Shown here piece after piece: positions 33,959 through 45,951 of a stretch of 64,000 nucleotides of DNA. Source of the DNA: Nicotiana tabacum. Taxonomy: Eukaryota > Streptophyta > Magnoliopsida > Solanales > Solanaceae. The position numbers and the translations under genes are program-made. Every line of letters begins with the position of its first letter. The stretch's first letter is position 1. The notes beneath the pieces were generated by a model. It saw only the letters and a list, made by a program, of their open reading frames with translations. It did not search any database and was not told the origin of the DNA. The DNA is taken from positions 45,324,792 through 45,388,791 of the forward strand of contig NC_134090.1 of assembly GCF_000715075.1 (NCBI RefSeq), given 5' to 3'.

Positions 33959-34739
33959 TGTAGGCCTGCAATGCACAACTGAAAGTCTGCAATCCTTAAG
34001 TCCAAAAATTCACTCCATGACCTATCCAAAACTCACTCGAGCCCTCGGGGCTCCAAACCAAACATGCACACCAACCTAAAAATATCATACAGACTCGCTC
34101 GTGCATTCAAATTACCAAAATAACATTAACTACTATGAATTTAGCACCAAATCATGAAATTTTCTTAAGAACTTCAAATTTCTAATTTTCTCAAGAACGA
34201 TCCGATTCACGTCGTTTCAAGTCCGTTTCTTACTAAATTTCACAGACTTATCTTAAACCACATATAAGACCTGTACCGGGTGCCGGTACCAAAATACAGG
34301 CCCGATACCATCATGTTTTAATGACAATTCATTTTCAAAACTCATAAACAATTTCAGAAAATAATTTTCTTTAAAAATTCATTTCTCGGGCTTGGGACCT
34401 CGGAATTTGATTCCGGGCATACGCCCAAGTCCCATATTTTCCTATGGACTCTCCGGGATCATCCAATCATGGGTCCTGGTCCGTTTACCTAAAATGTTGA
34501 TCGAAGTAAACTTAAACTCATTTTAAATGCAAAATGCATCATTTTTCACAAATTTTTACAAAATGACTTTCCGGCTTCGCGCTCGGATTGCGCGCGCAAA
34601 CCGAGGTGATGCCGAATGAGGTTTTTTAAGGCCTCGGAACGTAGAATTCACTTTTATCCTCCATATCTAAAACAATTGTTCGTCTTCGAATGGAAAGAAG
34701 AAGGAAGTACCTGAGTCGGGAAAAAGATGAGGATAACGG

Positions 34740-36018
34740 CTCCGCATATCGGACTTAGACTCCTAGGTCGATGCCTTAGTGGGCTGACCTCTCCACTGAA
34801 CACGAACAGAAGGAAAACTCTTCGATCTCAACTGACGAACCTATCGGTCTAGATTAGCTGTCGGCTCCTCCTCGTAAGACAAGTCTTTGTCCAACTGGAC
34901 AGTGCTGAAATATAACACGTGGGATGGATCGCCGTGATATTTCCGAAGCATGGACACATGAAACACTAGATGCATGACTGATAAGCTCGGTGACAACGCA
35001 AGTCTGTAAGCCACCTCTCCCACTCGATCAAGAATCTCAAACGGGCCAATAAACCTAGGGCTAAGCTTGTGCTTCTTCCCAAATCTCATCACGCCCTTCA
35101 TAGGCGACACTCAAAGCAATACCCGCTCACCGACCATGAAAACCAAATCTAGAACATTGTGGTTGGCATAACGCTTTTGCCAGGACTAAGTTATACGAGC
35201 CTATCCTGAATAATCCTGACCTTGTCTAAGGCATCCTGTACCAGATCCGTACACAACAACCGAGCCTCTCCCGGCTCAAACCATCCAACTGGAGACTGAC
35301 ACCGCCTACCATACAAAGCCTCATAAGGAGCCATCTAGATACTCGACTGGTAGCTGTTATTGTAGGCAAACTCTGCTAAAGGAAAAAACTGATCCCACGA
35401 GCCTCCAAAGTCAATGACACAGGCTCGGAGCATATCTTCCAAACTCTGAATGGTCTGATCGGACTGTCCGTCCGTCTGAGGATGAAACGCTGTGCTCAAC
35501 TCAACCCGTGTGCCCAACTCTCACTGAACTGCTCTCCAGAAATGGGAGGTAAACTACGTACCTTGATCCGAAATGATAGACTCAGGCACACCATGAAGAC
35601 GAATAATCTCTAGGATATAGATCTCAGCTAACCTCTTGGAAGAGTAGGAGACTGCCACAGGAATGAAATGTGCTGACTTGGTCAGCCTATCCATAATAAC
35701 CCACACTGCGTCGAACTTCCTCTGAGTCCGTGGGAGTCCAACAACGAAGTCCATAGTGATCCGCTCCCACTTCCACTCGGGAAGCTCAATCCTCTGAAAC
35801 AAACCACCAGGCCTCTGATGCTCGTACTTAACCTACTGATAGTTCAAACACCGAGCCACCTATGCAACGATATCCTTCTTCATTCTTCTCTACCAATAAT
35901 ATTGCCGCAAATCCTGATAAATCTTAGCAGCGCCCTGATGAATAGAGTACCGGGAACTATGGGCCTCCTCTAAAATCAACTCTCGGAGCCCATCTACATT
36001 AGGCATGCAAATCCGACC
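34740..36018 (-). pseudogene. E3 integrase with chromodomain (multiple stops)
   Basis: Segments in order: [117 protein letters not shown] chromodomain remnant ([30 protein letters not shown]) follows. TAG codons at 35554-35556, 35335-35337, 34841-34843 and 34763-34765 sit at expected Gln, Gln, Gln and Trp positions; TGA at 35521-35523 fits a changed Arg CGA. A further TAG lies in the CQQVKYEH segment near 35836. The zinc-binding N-terminus is recognisable but broken. Confidence 0.85.
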
Positions 36019-37500
36019 CTACAATATCAAAACTCCATCATCACCTAATGTAACCTGCTTGTCTCCTCCGTGCTGCACCGTGTCTCTAAGGACACACAAA
36101 TGGGGATCATCATACTGCCGATCACGGATACGCTCCAATAAAGAGGAACGAGCGACCGTGCAAGCTAACACACGACTGGGCTCAGAAACATCCAACCTCA
36201 CGAACTGATTGGCCAAAGCCTGAACATCCAAAGCAAGCAGTCTCTCACCGACCGGAATATAAGCAAGACTGCACATACTGACTGACTTCCTACTCAAAGC
36301 GTCGGCCACCACATTGTCCTTTCCCGGATGATATAAGATGGTGATATCATAGTCCTTTAATAGCTCCAACTACCTCCTCTGCCTCAAATTTAGCTCCTTC
36401 TGCTTGAACAAATACTGCAGACTTTTGTAATCCGTGAATACCTCACATGCCACTCCATACAGATAATGCCTCCAAATCTTCAACGCGTGAACAATGGCTA
36501 CAAACTCCAAATCATGAACCAGATAGTTCTTCTCATGAATCTTCAACTGCGGCGAAGCATAGGCAATGACCTTGCCATCCTACATCAACACCGCACCAAG
36601 TTCAATAGGAGATGCATCACAATAAACCATATAAGGCCCTGAACCTGTGGGCAAAACCAACACTGGTGTCATAGTCAGAGCTGTCTTGAGCTTCTGAAAG
36701 CTCGCCTCACACTCATCCAACCATCTGAACTGGGCACCCTTCTGGGTCAACCTGGTCATTGGGGCTTCCTTAGACGAAAACCCCTCCACGAACCGACGAT
36801 AGTAGCCCGCCAATCCCAAGAAACTCTGAATCTCTATAGCTGATGCTGATCTAAGCCAGTTCTTGACTGCCTTAATCTTCTTCGGATCAACCTGAATACC
36901 CTCTAATGATACAATATGACCTAGGAATGCAGCTGAACTCAACCAGAACTCATATTTTGAAACGTTAGCATACAACTGACTATCCCTCAAGGTTTGAAGA
37001 ACCACTCTAAGATGCTGCTCGTGCTCCTCCCGGCTAGGGGAATAGATCAAAATATCATTAATGAAGACTATCACGAACAAATCCAAGTAAGGCCTGAACA
37101 CTCGGTTCATCACCTCCATAAAAGTTGCTGGGGCATTTGTCAACCCGAATGACATCTCCAAGAACTCATAATGCCCGTACCGAGTGCGGAAAGCTGTCTT
37201 AGGGACATCGGATGCCCTAATCTTCAAATGATGGTAGCCAGATCTCAAATCGATCTTCGAGAAGACCTTGGCACCCTGAAGCTGATCAAACAAATCATCA
37301 ATCCTCGGCAATGGATACTTATTCTTGGTTGTAACCTTGTTCAACTGCCGGTAATCAATACACATTCTCATCGACCCGTGCTTCTTCTTAACAAACAACA
37401 CCGGCGCACCCCAAGGCGAAACACTAGGTCTAATGAAACCTTTATCAAGCAAGTCTTGCAACTGCTCTTCAACTCTTTCAACTCAGGCGGGGCCATACGA
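36019..37500 (-). pseudogene. E3 reverse transcriptase and RNase H
   Basis: RT is mostly open from 37461: [38 protein letters not shown] and FINDILIY, where the usual catalytic IDD reads IND, so RT would be inactive. RNase H begins [15 protein letters not shown] and is cut by TAG at 36580-36582 (expected Gln). A second TAG at 36370-36372 replaces Trp before [18 protein letters not shown] frame change near 37460 separates RT from the upstream linker ([18 protein letters not shown]). Confidence 0.88.
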
Positions 37501-38190
37501 TACGGTGGGATAGAAATGGGCTGAGTGCCCAGAGCCAAATCAATGGAAAAGTCAATATCCTTGTCGGGCGGCATACCCGGCAGGTCCAAAGGAAATACCT
37601 TAGGAAACTCGCAAACAACATGCACAAAATCAATAGAAGGGACCTCAACACTAGAATCACGAACATAGGCCAAATAGGTCACCCCTTCTCGACCATACAC
37701 CGGGCCTTCATATAAGAGATAACACTGTGGGTAAAATGACCAAGAGTCCCTCTCCACCCTAAATGAGGTAAACCCGGTAAGGCTAAGGTCACAGTCTTGG
37801 CATGGCAGTCCAAGATAGCGTGATAAGGTGATAACCAGTCCATTCCCAATATGACATCGAAATCAACCATGTCCAAAAAAGCAAATCTACACGAGTCTCA
37901 AGACCCCCAATCACAACTATACAAGAACGATGGACTCGATCTACCACAATAGAATCACCCACTGGTGTAGACACATAAACAGGAGCACTCAAAGAATCAC
38001 TAGGCATGACCAGATACGATACAAAATAAGATTACACGTAAGAGTACGTAGATCCCGCATCAAATAAAATTGAAGCATCTCTGCTACAAACCAGAACAGT
38101 ACTTGTGATAACCATATCGGAAGCCTTAGCCTCGGGCCTGGCTGGAAGAGCATAACATTGGGGCTGGGCCCCACCACCCTGAACTACATA
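37501..38190 (-). pseudogene. E3 protease and RT linker
   Basis: The retropepsin motif ILFDAGSTYSYV lies near 38050, followed by a TAG. STPVGDSIVVDRVHRSC comes next, then a frame change, LDMVDFDVILGMDWLSPYHA and the linker FPKVFPLDLPGMPPDKDIDF. The order and motifs are those of a Tekay-type protease. It is decayed and not translatable as one frame. Confidence 0.82.
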
Positions 38191-38199
38191 TCTGGGATG

Positions 38200-39695
38200 G
38201 CCTGTTGCTGGCTGACCTCCACTTCTAGCGGCCAGAGCTCCACCTCTAATACCTCTACCTCCACCTCTAGCACCTCTACCCCCACCTCTAGTTGGCTGGG
38301 CAGGCTGTGGAACACTCGGTGCCTAAACCATGGCACGAGAACCTTGATGCTGAGAGATACTCGGTGCTCGAGGGCAAAACCTAGCAACGTGACCCATATC
38401 ACCACAAATGTAACAAGCCCTCGGTTGCTGAGACTGCTGACCCTGACAACCTGAATGACCACCCCGAAAACTCTAAAGCGGTGGTGCACTGATAGGAGCT
38501 GGTGGTGCACTGTAGGACTGTTGATCAAAATACTATATATGGGAACCACGACCACCTGAAGCACCGTGAGAAACCTGAAGTGCTGACTGAAAAGGCCTAG
38601 GAGGATGGCCTCTACCATACGAATCTCTGCCTCCAGACACTGAATCGGCCTGAATGACGAGGCCTCTTGTCAGACCCCTAACCACCTCCCTACGATAGAA
38701 CCATCTCCACTCTCCTGGCCACATTGGCCGCCTCTTGGAAAGAAATCTCACTCCCAGTCTTCCTGGCCATCTGAAGTTAAATCGGCTGAATAAGTCCCTC
38801 AATGAACCTCCTCACCCCCTCTCTCTCTCTCTGTGGGAAGTATGATAAGAGCATGACGGGCCAAGTCGATGAATCTGGTCTCATACTGAGTAATTGTCAT
38901 GGAACCCTGCTGGAGACGCTCAAACTGCCTTCGATAGATCTCTCTCTAAGTAATAGGGAAAAACTTCTCCAGAAATAGCCGAGTAAACTGCTCCCACATC
39001 AAAGCTGGTGATCCAGCTGGTCTAGCCAAGCAATAATCTATCCACCAAGTCTTGGCGGATCCAAACAAGCAAAAAGTAGTAAAATCGACCCCATTGGTCT
39101 CCACTATCCCCATGTTCCTGAACGCCTCATGACAACTGTCTAGATAATCCTGGGGATCCTCAGAAGATGCACCACTGAAGGTAGTAGTGAAGAGCTTGGT
39201 GAACCTGTCCAACCTCCAAAAAGCATCAGCAGACATAGCTGCTCCATCACTGGTCTGAGCTACCACACCCGGCTGAACTGCTCCAACTGGTTGAACTGCT
39301 GGAGTCTGGAACTGGGGAGCTACCTGCTACGAAGTGCGAGTAGCAAGAGTCTGGGCTCCTCCTCCAGCCTGAAAGACGGTTGGTGCTATAGGAAGCAAGC
39401 CTGCCCGGGTGACACTCTCCATAAGACCCACTAGGTGGACCAGAGCATCCTGGAGTGTGGGGGTATCAATAAACCCCTCTAGGACCTGAGTTGGGCCCAC
39501 CGGAACCGTCTGGGCCAGAACCTCATCATCAAAGTCAACCTGAGGCTCCGCCGCTGGTGCTGCTGCTCTGGATTGAGCCCTGCCCCTACCTCGTCCTCTA
39601 GCATGGCCTCGAACTCGCCCTCTACCCCTCGTGGGAGCTGCTGCTGGGGGCTCGGGTTGCTGGTCAGTGGATGAGGAAGTGTGTGTTCTTGCCAT
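38200..39695 (-). pseudogene. E3 gag with CCHC zinc knuckle
   Basis: It starts at ATG 39695 (MARTHTSSSTDQQPEPP) with Arg/Gly-rich repeats. TAG at 39327-39329, then the capsid region in the same frame: FWRLDRFTKLFTTTFSGASS, DPQDYLDSCHEAF, TWWIDYCLARPAG. TAG at 38946-38948 interrupts before REIYRRQFERLQQGSM. The knuckle CYICGDMGHVARFC is near 38357-38420, followed by a Gly/Arg-rich stretch (GGGRGARGGGRGI). Both checked TAGs are at expected Gln positions. Confidence 0.86.
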
Positions 39696-39877
39696 CTGCG
39701 AAAGAACAGAGTAGAAATTTAAATAGCATTGAGAAACCAAACCGCACGACAGGAAAGAATAAATGTGAAATTTTTCCTAACTCTTTAGCCTCTAGGGGAT
39801 AAATACAGACGTCTCCGTACCGATCCCTTAGACTCTACTAAGCTTGTCTATGAACTGTGAGACCCATGTAACCTAGA

Positions 39878-39889
39878 GCTCTGATACCA
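39878..39889 (-). promoter_or_regulatory. E3 primer binding site (initiator-Met tRNA)
   Basis: Minus-strand TGGTATCAGAGC three bases inside the 5' LTR, identical to the E1 site. Confidence 0.9.
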
Positions 39890-39892
39890 ACT

Positions 39893-42581
39893 TGTCACGA
39901 CCCGGATTTTCCACCCTTGAGAGTCGTGATGGCGCCTACCAATGTAAGCTAGGCAAGCCAATTATTGAACATATTACATTTATCCATTTTTATACCCTTT
40001 TAACATTTATAAAGCAAATGTAAAAAACAGCATAAATTTCATTAAGCGGAAGAAATGTAGTAAAATATCTGAAATATGAATCTAATACAACTGTTTAAGC
40101 CTTAATCACCCAGAAATGGTGTCACAGTACCACATACGATCTAAGAGTGTTAAATACAAAGTCTGAAAATAAAGATACACTGTTTCTGAATCAAAGAAAT
40201 GAAACAGGAAATAAAGGGATAGAGGGAGATGCTAGGGCCCTGCGGACGCCTGCAGGTCTACATTGGATCTCCTTGTGGACTAAAGGTAGCCACCCAATCT
40301 AAGATCCAAAATCTGCTCGGGGATATGCACATAGTGCAGAGTGTAGTATCAGCACATCCGATCACATGTGATGGTAAGCGCCTATCCTAACCTCGGTGAA
40401 GTAGTGATGAGGCTAGGACCAGATACCACATAAACCTGTGCAATTCAACTATATACAGCGGAAAAGAAGAACAGAAATAAATAGTCAAATATGGGAGGGG
40501 TAGCATATTGCGGGGGAGATATCAATTCAGAATAGAAAACAACAGGTAATTGAAGAAAACAGTAAATCTCAGATATCAACAAAGAACCAGAAATCAATAA
40601 GTGCACGGCATCACCCTTATTGCTTTTACTCTTGTCCTCACCAAAGAAATCAAGTAATGAAAATGTGCACGACATCACCTTTCATGCTTTTACTCTTGTC
40701 CTCACCATATAATCAATATAATCGGCACGGAATGGTACATCATGCAGCACGGCATCACCCTTCGTGCTTTACACTCTTTCCTCACAAATCATACACAACA
40801 TCACCCTTCGTGCTTTATCACTCTCTCACCAAACAATATACGGCATCACCCTTCGTGCTTTAACTCTTTTCCTCACCCATACAACAATCACAAACAATAG
40901 ATCAAGGAAATAAATGAAGTTATAATAAGAATCCCGGCAATGGATCAATAATTCAACAACAAGTCCCGGCAAGGGACAACATCAAAACAACAACAATATC
41001 CCGGCATGGGAGACATTCTTTTCTCTTTTTCAGTTTTACTTCACAGCTCACTTTACAACTTGAGCCAATGCTGTAATATGGTTCAATTTACCTCTTACAC
41101 TTTCACATTTCATTATACGACTTGAGACAACACTCCTCAATATTCAAATGCCATAATTACTTCCACAAACTTTGCCAATAATAGAAATCATCACCAAAGC
41201 ATGAACAATACAACGAAGTCATAAAAATCACAATATAAGACTCACGGGCATGCTTGACACCAACATATAGATACTCATCACCATGCCTATACATCGTACT
41301 GGACAAACACCATGTAACAAATATGACTCGACAAGGTTAGACCAAAAACTTACCTTGATGCCTCAAACACAATTCACGTCTCAGCTATCGCTTTACCCCT
41401 TGATTCCACCACCAATTCGCTCGTATCTAGCCACACGTTACTTAATTACATCAATAAACGCTAAATGAATCAACCCCAATGCATGAAAATGCGTTTTTCA
41501 AAGTTTTACCCAAAAAGTAAAAAATTGTCCCCGGGCCCACTGGGTCAAAACCCGAGGTTCGAACCAAAACTCGATTACCCATTCCCCCATGATCCCAAAT
41601 ATATAATTTATTTTGAAATCGAACCTCAAATCAAGGTCCAAATCCCCTTTTTTTTGAAAAACCTAGGTTCTACCCAAAACACCCAATTTCCCCCATGAAA
41701 ATCATTGATTTGAGTTGGAATCATGTTAAAATATGTTGATGATTGAAGAAAACGAGTTAAAAATCGATTTGGAAGAAGAGTTGTCTTTGAAAAATCGCCC
41801 AAGAGTGTTTTGGTTTTGAAAGAGTGTGAAAAATGGGAGTTTTTCGGCTAAGTATAAAAAAAGCCTGTAGGCCTGCAATGCACAGCTGAAAGTCTGCAAT
41901 CCTCAAGTCCAAAAATGCACCCTGTGGCCTATCCAAAACTCACCCGAGCCCTCGGGGCTCCAAACCAAACATGCACACCAACCTAAAAATATCATACGGA
42001 CTCGCTCGTGTATTCAAATCAGCAAAATAACATTAATAACTATGAATTTAGCAGCAAAATCATGAAGTTTTCTTAAGAACTTCAATTTTCAATTTTCTCA
42101 AAACGATCCGATTTACGTCGTTTCAAGTCCGTTTCTTACCAAATTTCACAAACTTATCTTAAACCACATATAAGACCTATATCGGATGCCGGAACCAAAA
42201 TACGGGCCCGATACCATCAAGTTTTAATCACAATTCATTTCCAAAACTCATAAACAATTTCAGAAAATAATTTTCTTTAAAACCCGGGCTTGGGACCTCG
42301 GAATTCGATTCTGGGCATACGCCCAAGTCCCATATGTTCCTACGGACTCTCCGGGTCCAATCACGGGTCCGGGTCCGTTTACTCAAAATGTTGACCGAAG
42401 TCAACTTAAACTCATTTTAAATGCAAAATTCATCATTTTCACAGATTTTCACAAAATGACTTTCCGGCTTCATGCCCGAACTACACACGCAAACCGAGGT
42501 GATGCCGAAAGAGGTTTTTTTAAGGCCTCGGAACGCAGAATTCATTTTTAAAACAAGCGATGACCTTTTTGGGTCATCACC
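39893..42581 (-). mobile_element. E3 5' LTR (about 2,690 bp)
   Basis: It starts TGTCACGACCCGGATTTTCC and is homologous to 31667-34656, with the hairpin sub-repeat array at 40600-40880. It lacks the TTGCGA array but keeps an outer tail (AAAACAAGCGATGACCTTTT, GGGTCATCACC) that its partner has lost. Confidence 0.82.
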
Positions 42582-43266
42582 TCAATATAACAGGATCATT
42601 TGACTGTAATTTTTTCCCTATAAAGTAATCCATATATCAAATTATAGATTTTAACAAAATGTTGCCGATTTTGTAGTTGGTATTGTTTGATTAACTACCG
42701 TTTCTTTCTTTACTTTCTTTTCTAAAATGATATATGCTTAGCACAAGTAGTGTTGCAATTCTCAAATGATATATCTTCGTCCTACGTTTTGTTGCCTTTT
42801 TTCTTTCCTTCCCGTTAGCTGCTTCTTCCTATTGTGCTAAGAAAATATAGGTACAGTTAAAACCTTATCATTGGACTGAAGTTTGATCCGCTGCAGTTAA
42901 AAGTTCAGGCTAATATTCGAGTCTATTATTGAGATTGTCACTTGATCATGCTTATAGCATTCAGAAGGTCATTCAACTAGATTTTTCAAATTTTTGATCG
43001 CCAAATACCCATTTTACCCTCTAAATTATCAACCTTAATCTTCTTTTTACTTTTTTAGCTTTTTAACATTATAATTTTTTATCTTTTTAATTTATATTAT
43101 GGACTAATCTTAGAGTAAATAAATTTTACTTATAAATTAAAAAAATAAAAATAATATTTAAGCATATATAATATCGGGATAATAAAATATTGAGCAAAGT
43201 TAATTAGAACAATTTGTTCGTAATAATAATTTTGATATTAACAGCAAAAACTCAAAAATTTCAAAC
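42582..43266. other. AT-rich spacer, nothing recognised
   Basis: About 0.7 kb between E3 and the LTR fragment at 43267. Only short shadow ORFs and A/T runs. No gene or element boundary was identified. Confidence 0.45.
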
Positions 43267-43354
43267 TGATTATTATCGTGGTTATTGTTGAGTTGAGGCT
43301 GGCCTAGTTTCACGATATGCGCCATCACGACGGGTCGGGTTTTGGTTCGTGACA
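43267..43354 (+). mobile_element. Terminal fragment of a gypsy LTR joined to a copia element
   Basis: The stretch ending CATCACGACGGGTCGGGTTTTGGTTCGTGACA is the typical 3' end of a Tekay-type LTR in plus orientation. Instead of a PBS it is followed at once by copia integrase coding ([12 protein letters not shown]), so the junction is a deletion or recombination scar. Confidence 0.6.
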
Positions 43355-45698
43355 ACTATTGGCTCTAAGTTTTTTTCTGACAAGGGTATTATTCATCAGA
43401 CCACTTGTCCCCATACTCCACAACAAAATGGTGTTGTGGAGAGAAAGCGTAGATATTTACTTGAAACTGCTAGGGCATTGTTATTCCAATCCAAACTTTC
43501 TATTTCTTTCTGGGGTGATTGCATCTTAACTGCCACCTATCTCATTAATAGATTCCCTTCTCCCCTGTTACAAAACAAAACTCCTTTCCAATTGCTTTAT
43601 GGTTCACCTCCATCTTATGGCCATCTTAGGACTCTTGGTTGTGTGCTATGCTACTGTTCCTAGAGTCCTTAGGGATAAGTTTGATCCTAGGTCTGTTCCT
43701 TGTATTTTTCTGGGGTGTCCTTTTGCTAAAAAAGGTTACAAATTGTATAATCTTGTCTCCAAGTCTTGTTTTATTTCAAGGGATGTTTAGTTTCATGAAC
43801 ATATCTTTCCTTTCTCCTCTAGCACTTTCTCTTTTCCTTCTGTGTTTACTTCTTCTCCCTCTTTTCCTACTGATTTCCATCCTATCGAATGTCATGGTCC
43901 TTCTCCTTCTTCTCCATCTCCCCCATCTTCCTCTGTTCCTTCTGCCTCCTCTCATTTGCCTCATTCTGACTCTCAAGCCTCATCTCCTCATGTTGTTGCT
44001 CCTGTCAGGAGGTCCTCCAGGCCTCATAATCCTCCAACTTATCTGGAAGACTATGTTTGTTCCCTTCCCTCCTCTTCTCCTTCTTCCTCCCTCTCAACTT
44101 CCTCTTCTTCTCAGCCTTTGGCTGAACCTGCAACTTATTCTCAGGCTGTTGGTATACCTGAATGGCAGGAAGCCATGACCAAGGAATTTGAAGCTTTGGA
44201 GGCTAATGGCACTTGGTCCATTGTTGAGCTTCCTCCAGGCAAGAAACCCATTGGTTGCAAGTGGGTATATAAGGTCAAACAAAAGGCTGATGGGAGCATT
44301 AAGAGATATAAGGCTAGATTTGTTGTTAGGGGGGACACTCAGGTTGAGGGTATTGATTTTCATTGAAACTTTTTCACCTATTGTGAAAATGTCCACCATC
44401 AAAACCCTGGTTGTTGTTGCTGTTAAGAAGCATTGGTCCATGTTTCAGTTGGATGTCAATAATGCCTTCTTGCATAGTGACCTTGATGAGGGAGTTTTTA
44501 TAAAGTTGCCTCCTGGTTACATTATTTCTTGTCCCTCCTTTCTGGGCAGTTGGTTTGCAAGTTGCAGAAATCCCTTTATGGTCTTAGGCAAGCCTCAAGA
44601 CAGTGGTATGCCAACCTCTCTCAAGCCATGTCTTCTAGAGGTTATCAGCATTCTCTCAATGACTACTCCCTGTTCACCAAGGTTTCTGGGGATTCTATTG
44701 TGGTCTTAGCTGTTTATGTGGATGATATTATTTTAACTGAGACTGATAGTGCTGAGATCCTTGCCCTTAAGTCTTTCCTTCACCAGCAGTTCAGAATCCA
44801 GGATTTGGGTTCCCTCAGTTATTTTTTGGGTATAGAGGTTTTCTATTCAGTATCCGGGGTTCTCTTACATCAGAAGAAGTTTCTTCATGACCTTCTTATT
44901 GAGTTCCATTATTCTGATGTCACACCTGTGGTTTGTCCCCTCCCTCAGTCAGTCAAGCTCACGGCCAAGGAGGGGGTTCCTCTTCCTACACCTGAGGTGA
45001 ACAGTTCCTTGGTTGGGAAGCTGAATTTTATCACCCACACTAGACCTGATATCTCTTTTGATGTGCAACATCTTTCTCAGTTCATGCAGTCCCCTTGTGT
45101 GCCTCATTTGGAGGCTGCTTTGCACTTCCTGAAGTACTTGAAGGGTACTGCTGAGTTTGGTATCTTTCTCAATAATACCCCTGATTTTTCTGTTGCTGCT
45201 TTCTGTGATAGTGATTGGGCTGCTTGCCCAGATACTAGGAGATCTATATAAGGTTTTTGTGTGCTCTTAGAGGGTAGTCTTGTGGGCTAGAAGTCTAAGA
45301 AACAGCCTGTGATGTCCATGTCTTCTGCTGAGGCTGAATATAGAGCCATGAGCAAGGCTGTCAGTGAGGTTACTTGGCTGCACAGGTTGCTCTTGGATTT
45401 GGGTGTTTCCTATCTTTCTAGTATTCTCTTGTTATGTGACAGCCAAACTGCTATTCACATTGCTAAGAACCCTGTTTTTCACGAAAATACTAAGCACATT
45501 GAGTTGGATTGTCGTTTGGTCAGAACCAAGCTTGCTGAGGGTCTTATTCAACTGCTTCACATATCTTCCTCTACTCAGCTGGCTGATGTCTTTACCAAAT
45601 CTTTGGCTGGTGCTGCTCATCATGGTTTTCTCTCCAAGTTAGGGGTTTTGCCACCCTCCAACTTGAAGGGGGTGTTGGAAATATTGATCCTAGTCTAG
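43349..45698 (+). pseudogene. 5'-truncated Ty1/copia polyprotein (integrase, RT, RNase H)
   Basis: It begins inside the integrase core ([39 protein letters not shown]). The integrase C-terminus, a Ser/Pro-rich linker, then RT ([61 protein letters not shown]) and RNase H (SMSSAEAEYRAMSKAVSEV, HIAKNPVFHENTKHIELD) follow. LTR, gag, protease and the N-terminal integrase are missing. Defects: frameshifts near 43640, 44365 (one extra T) and 44530; TAG at 43788-43790 and 45288-45290 at expected Gln and Trp; TAA at 45249-45251. The catalytic YVDD is intact. The lineage within copia was not settled. Confidence 0.9.
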
Positions 45699-45951
45699 AT
45701 TAGATAGATTTGTTATACTAGTTATATTTGTATTGGGCCAGGCCCACATAAGTTGTAATTATCTTTTACTTCTTTTTCTTCAGTTTTGCATAGTCGGGCC
45801 AGGTCCCATATAAGTAGACCCAAGAGGTCTGATACAAACAACTTGTATATTTTCCATTTTTACAGATGAAAGAAAGCTTCTCTTCTCTCTCTCGACCACA
45901 GTAAACCCTAGCATAATTTCCATCGATTCCATCTCATATCCGTTGTCAACA
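45673..45951 (+). mobile_element. 3' LTR of the copia element (279 bp)
   Basis: It follows the purine-rich TTGAAGGGGG at the end of pol, starts TGTTGGAAATATTG and ends GTTGTCAACA, so TGTTG and CAACA are inverted termini. A TATA-like CATATAAGTAG is near 45807, followed by a TCTTCTCTCTCTC leader. No left LTR exists, so a target duplication cannot be checked. Confidence 0.8.

Larger units (their letters stand above)
31667..34656 (-). mobile_element. E3 3' LTR (about 2,990 bp)
   Basis: It pairs with 39893-42581. It is longer because it keeps a 264-base TTGCGA-rich array (33690-33954) missing from the partner. Its inner end appears shortened: the AAAACAAGCGATGACC tail of the partner is absent just before TCCTCC. 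On the minus strand GGAGGATAAAAG beside it is the probable polypurine tract. Confidence 0.85.
31667..42581 (-). mobile_element. E3: old, degraded Tekay-type Ty3/gypsy element
   Basis: Both LTRs start TGTCACGACCC on the plus strand; internal coding is on the minus strand. In coding order: LTR 39893-42581, initiator-Met PBS 39878-39889, gag, protease, RT, RNase H, integrase, chromodomain, LTR 31667 to about 34656. The outer end is taken as GGGTCATCACC (42571-42581), a partial inverted match of TGTCACGACCC. The flanks GTAAT (31662-31666) and TCAAT (42582-42586) agree at only 3 of 5 bases, so the right boundary is uncertain. LTRs differ by many substitutions and large indels, and the coding region has at least nine stops, so E3 is the oldest of the full-length elements here. 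Confidence 0.88.

Noticed and set aside
43639..44178. Leu-rich transmembrane protein
   Set aside because: It is an out-of-frame reading of the Ser/Pro-rich linker of the copia polyprotein.
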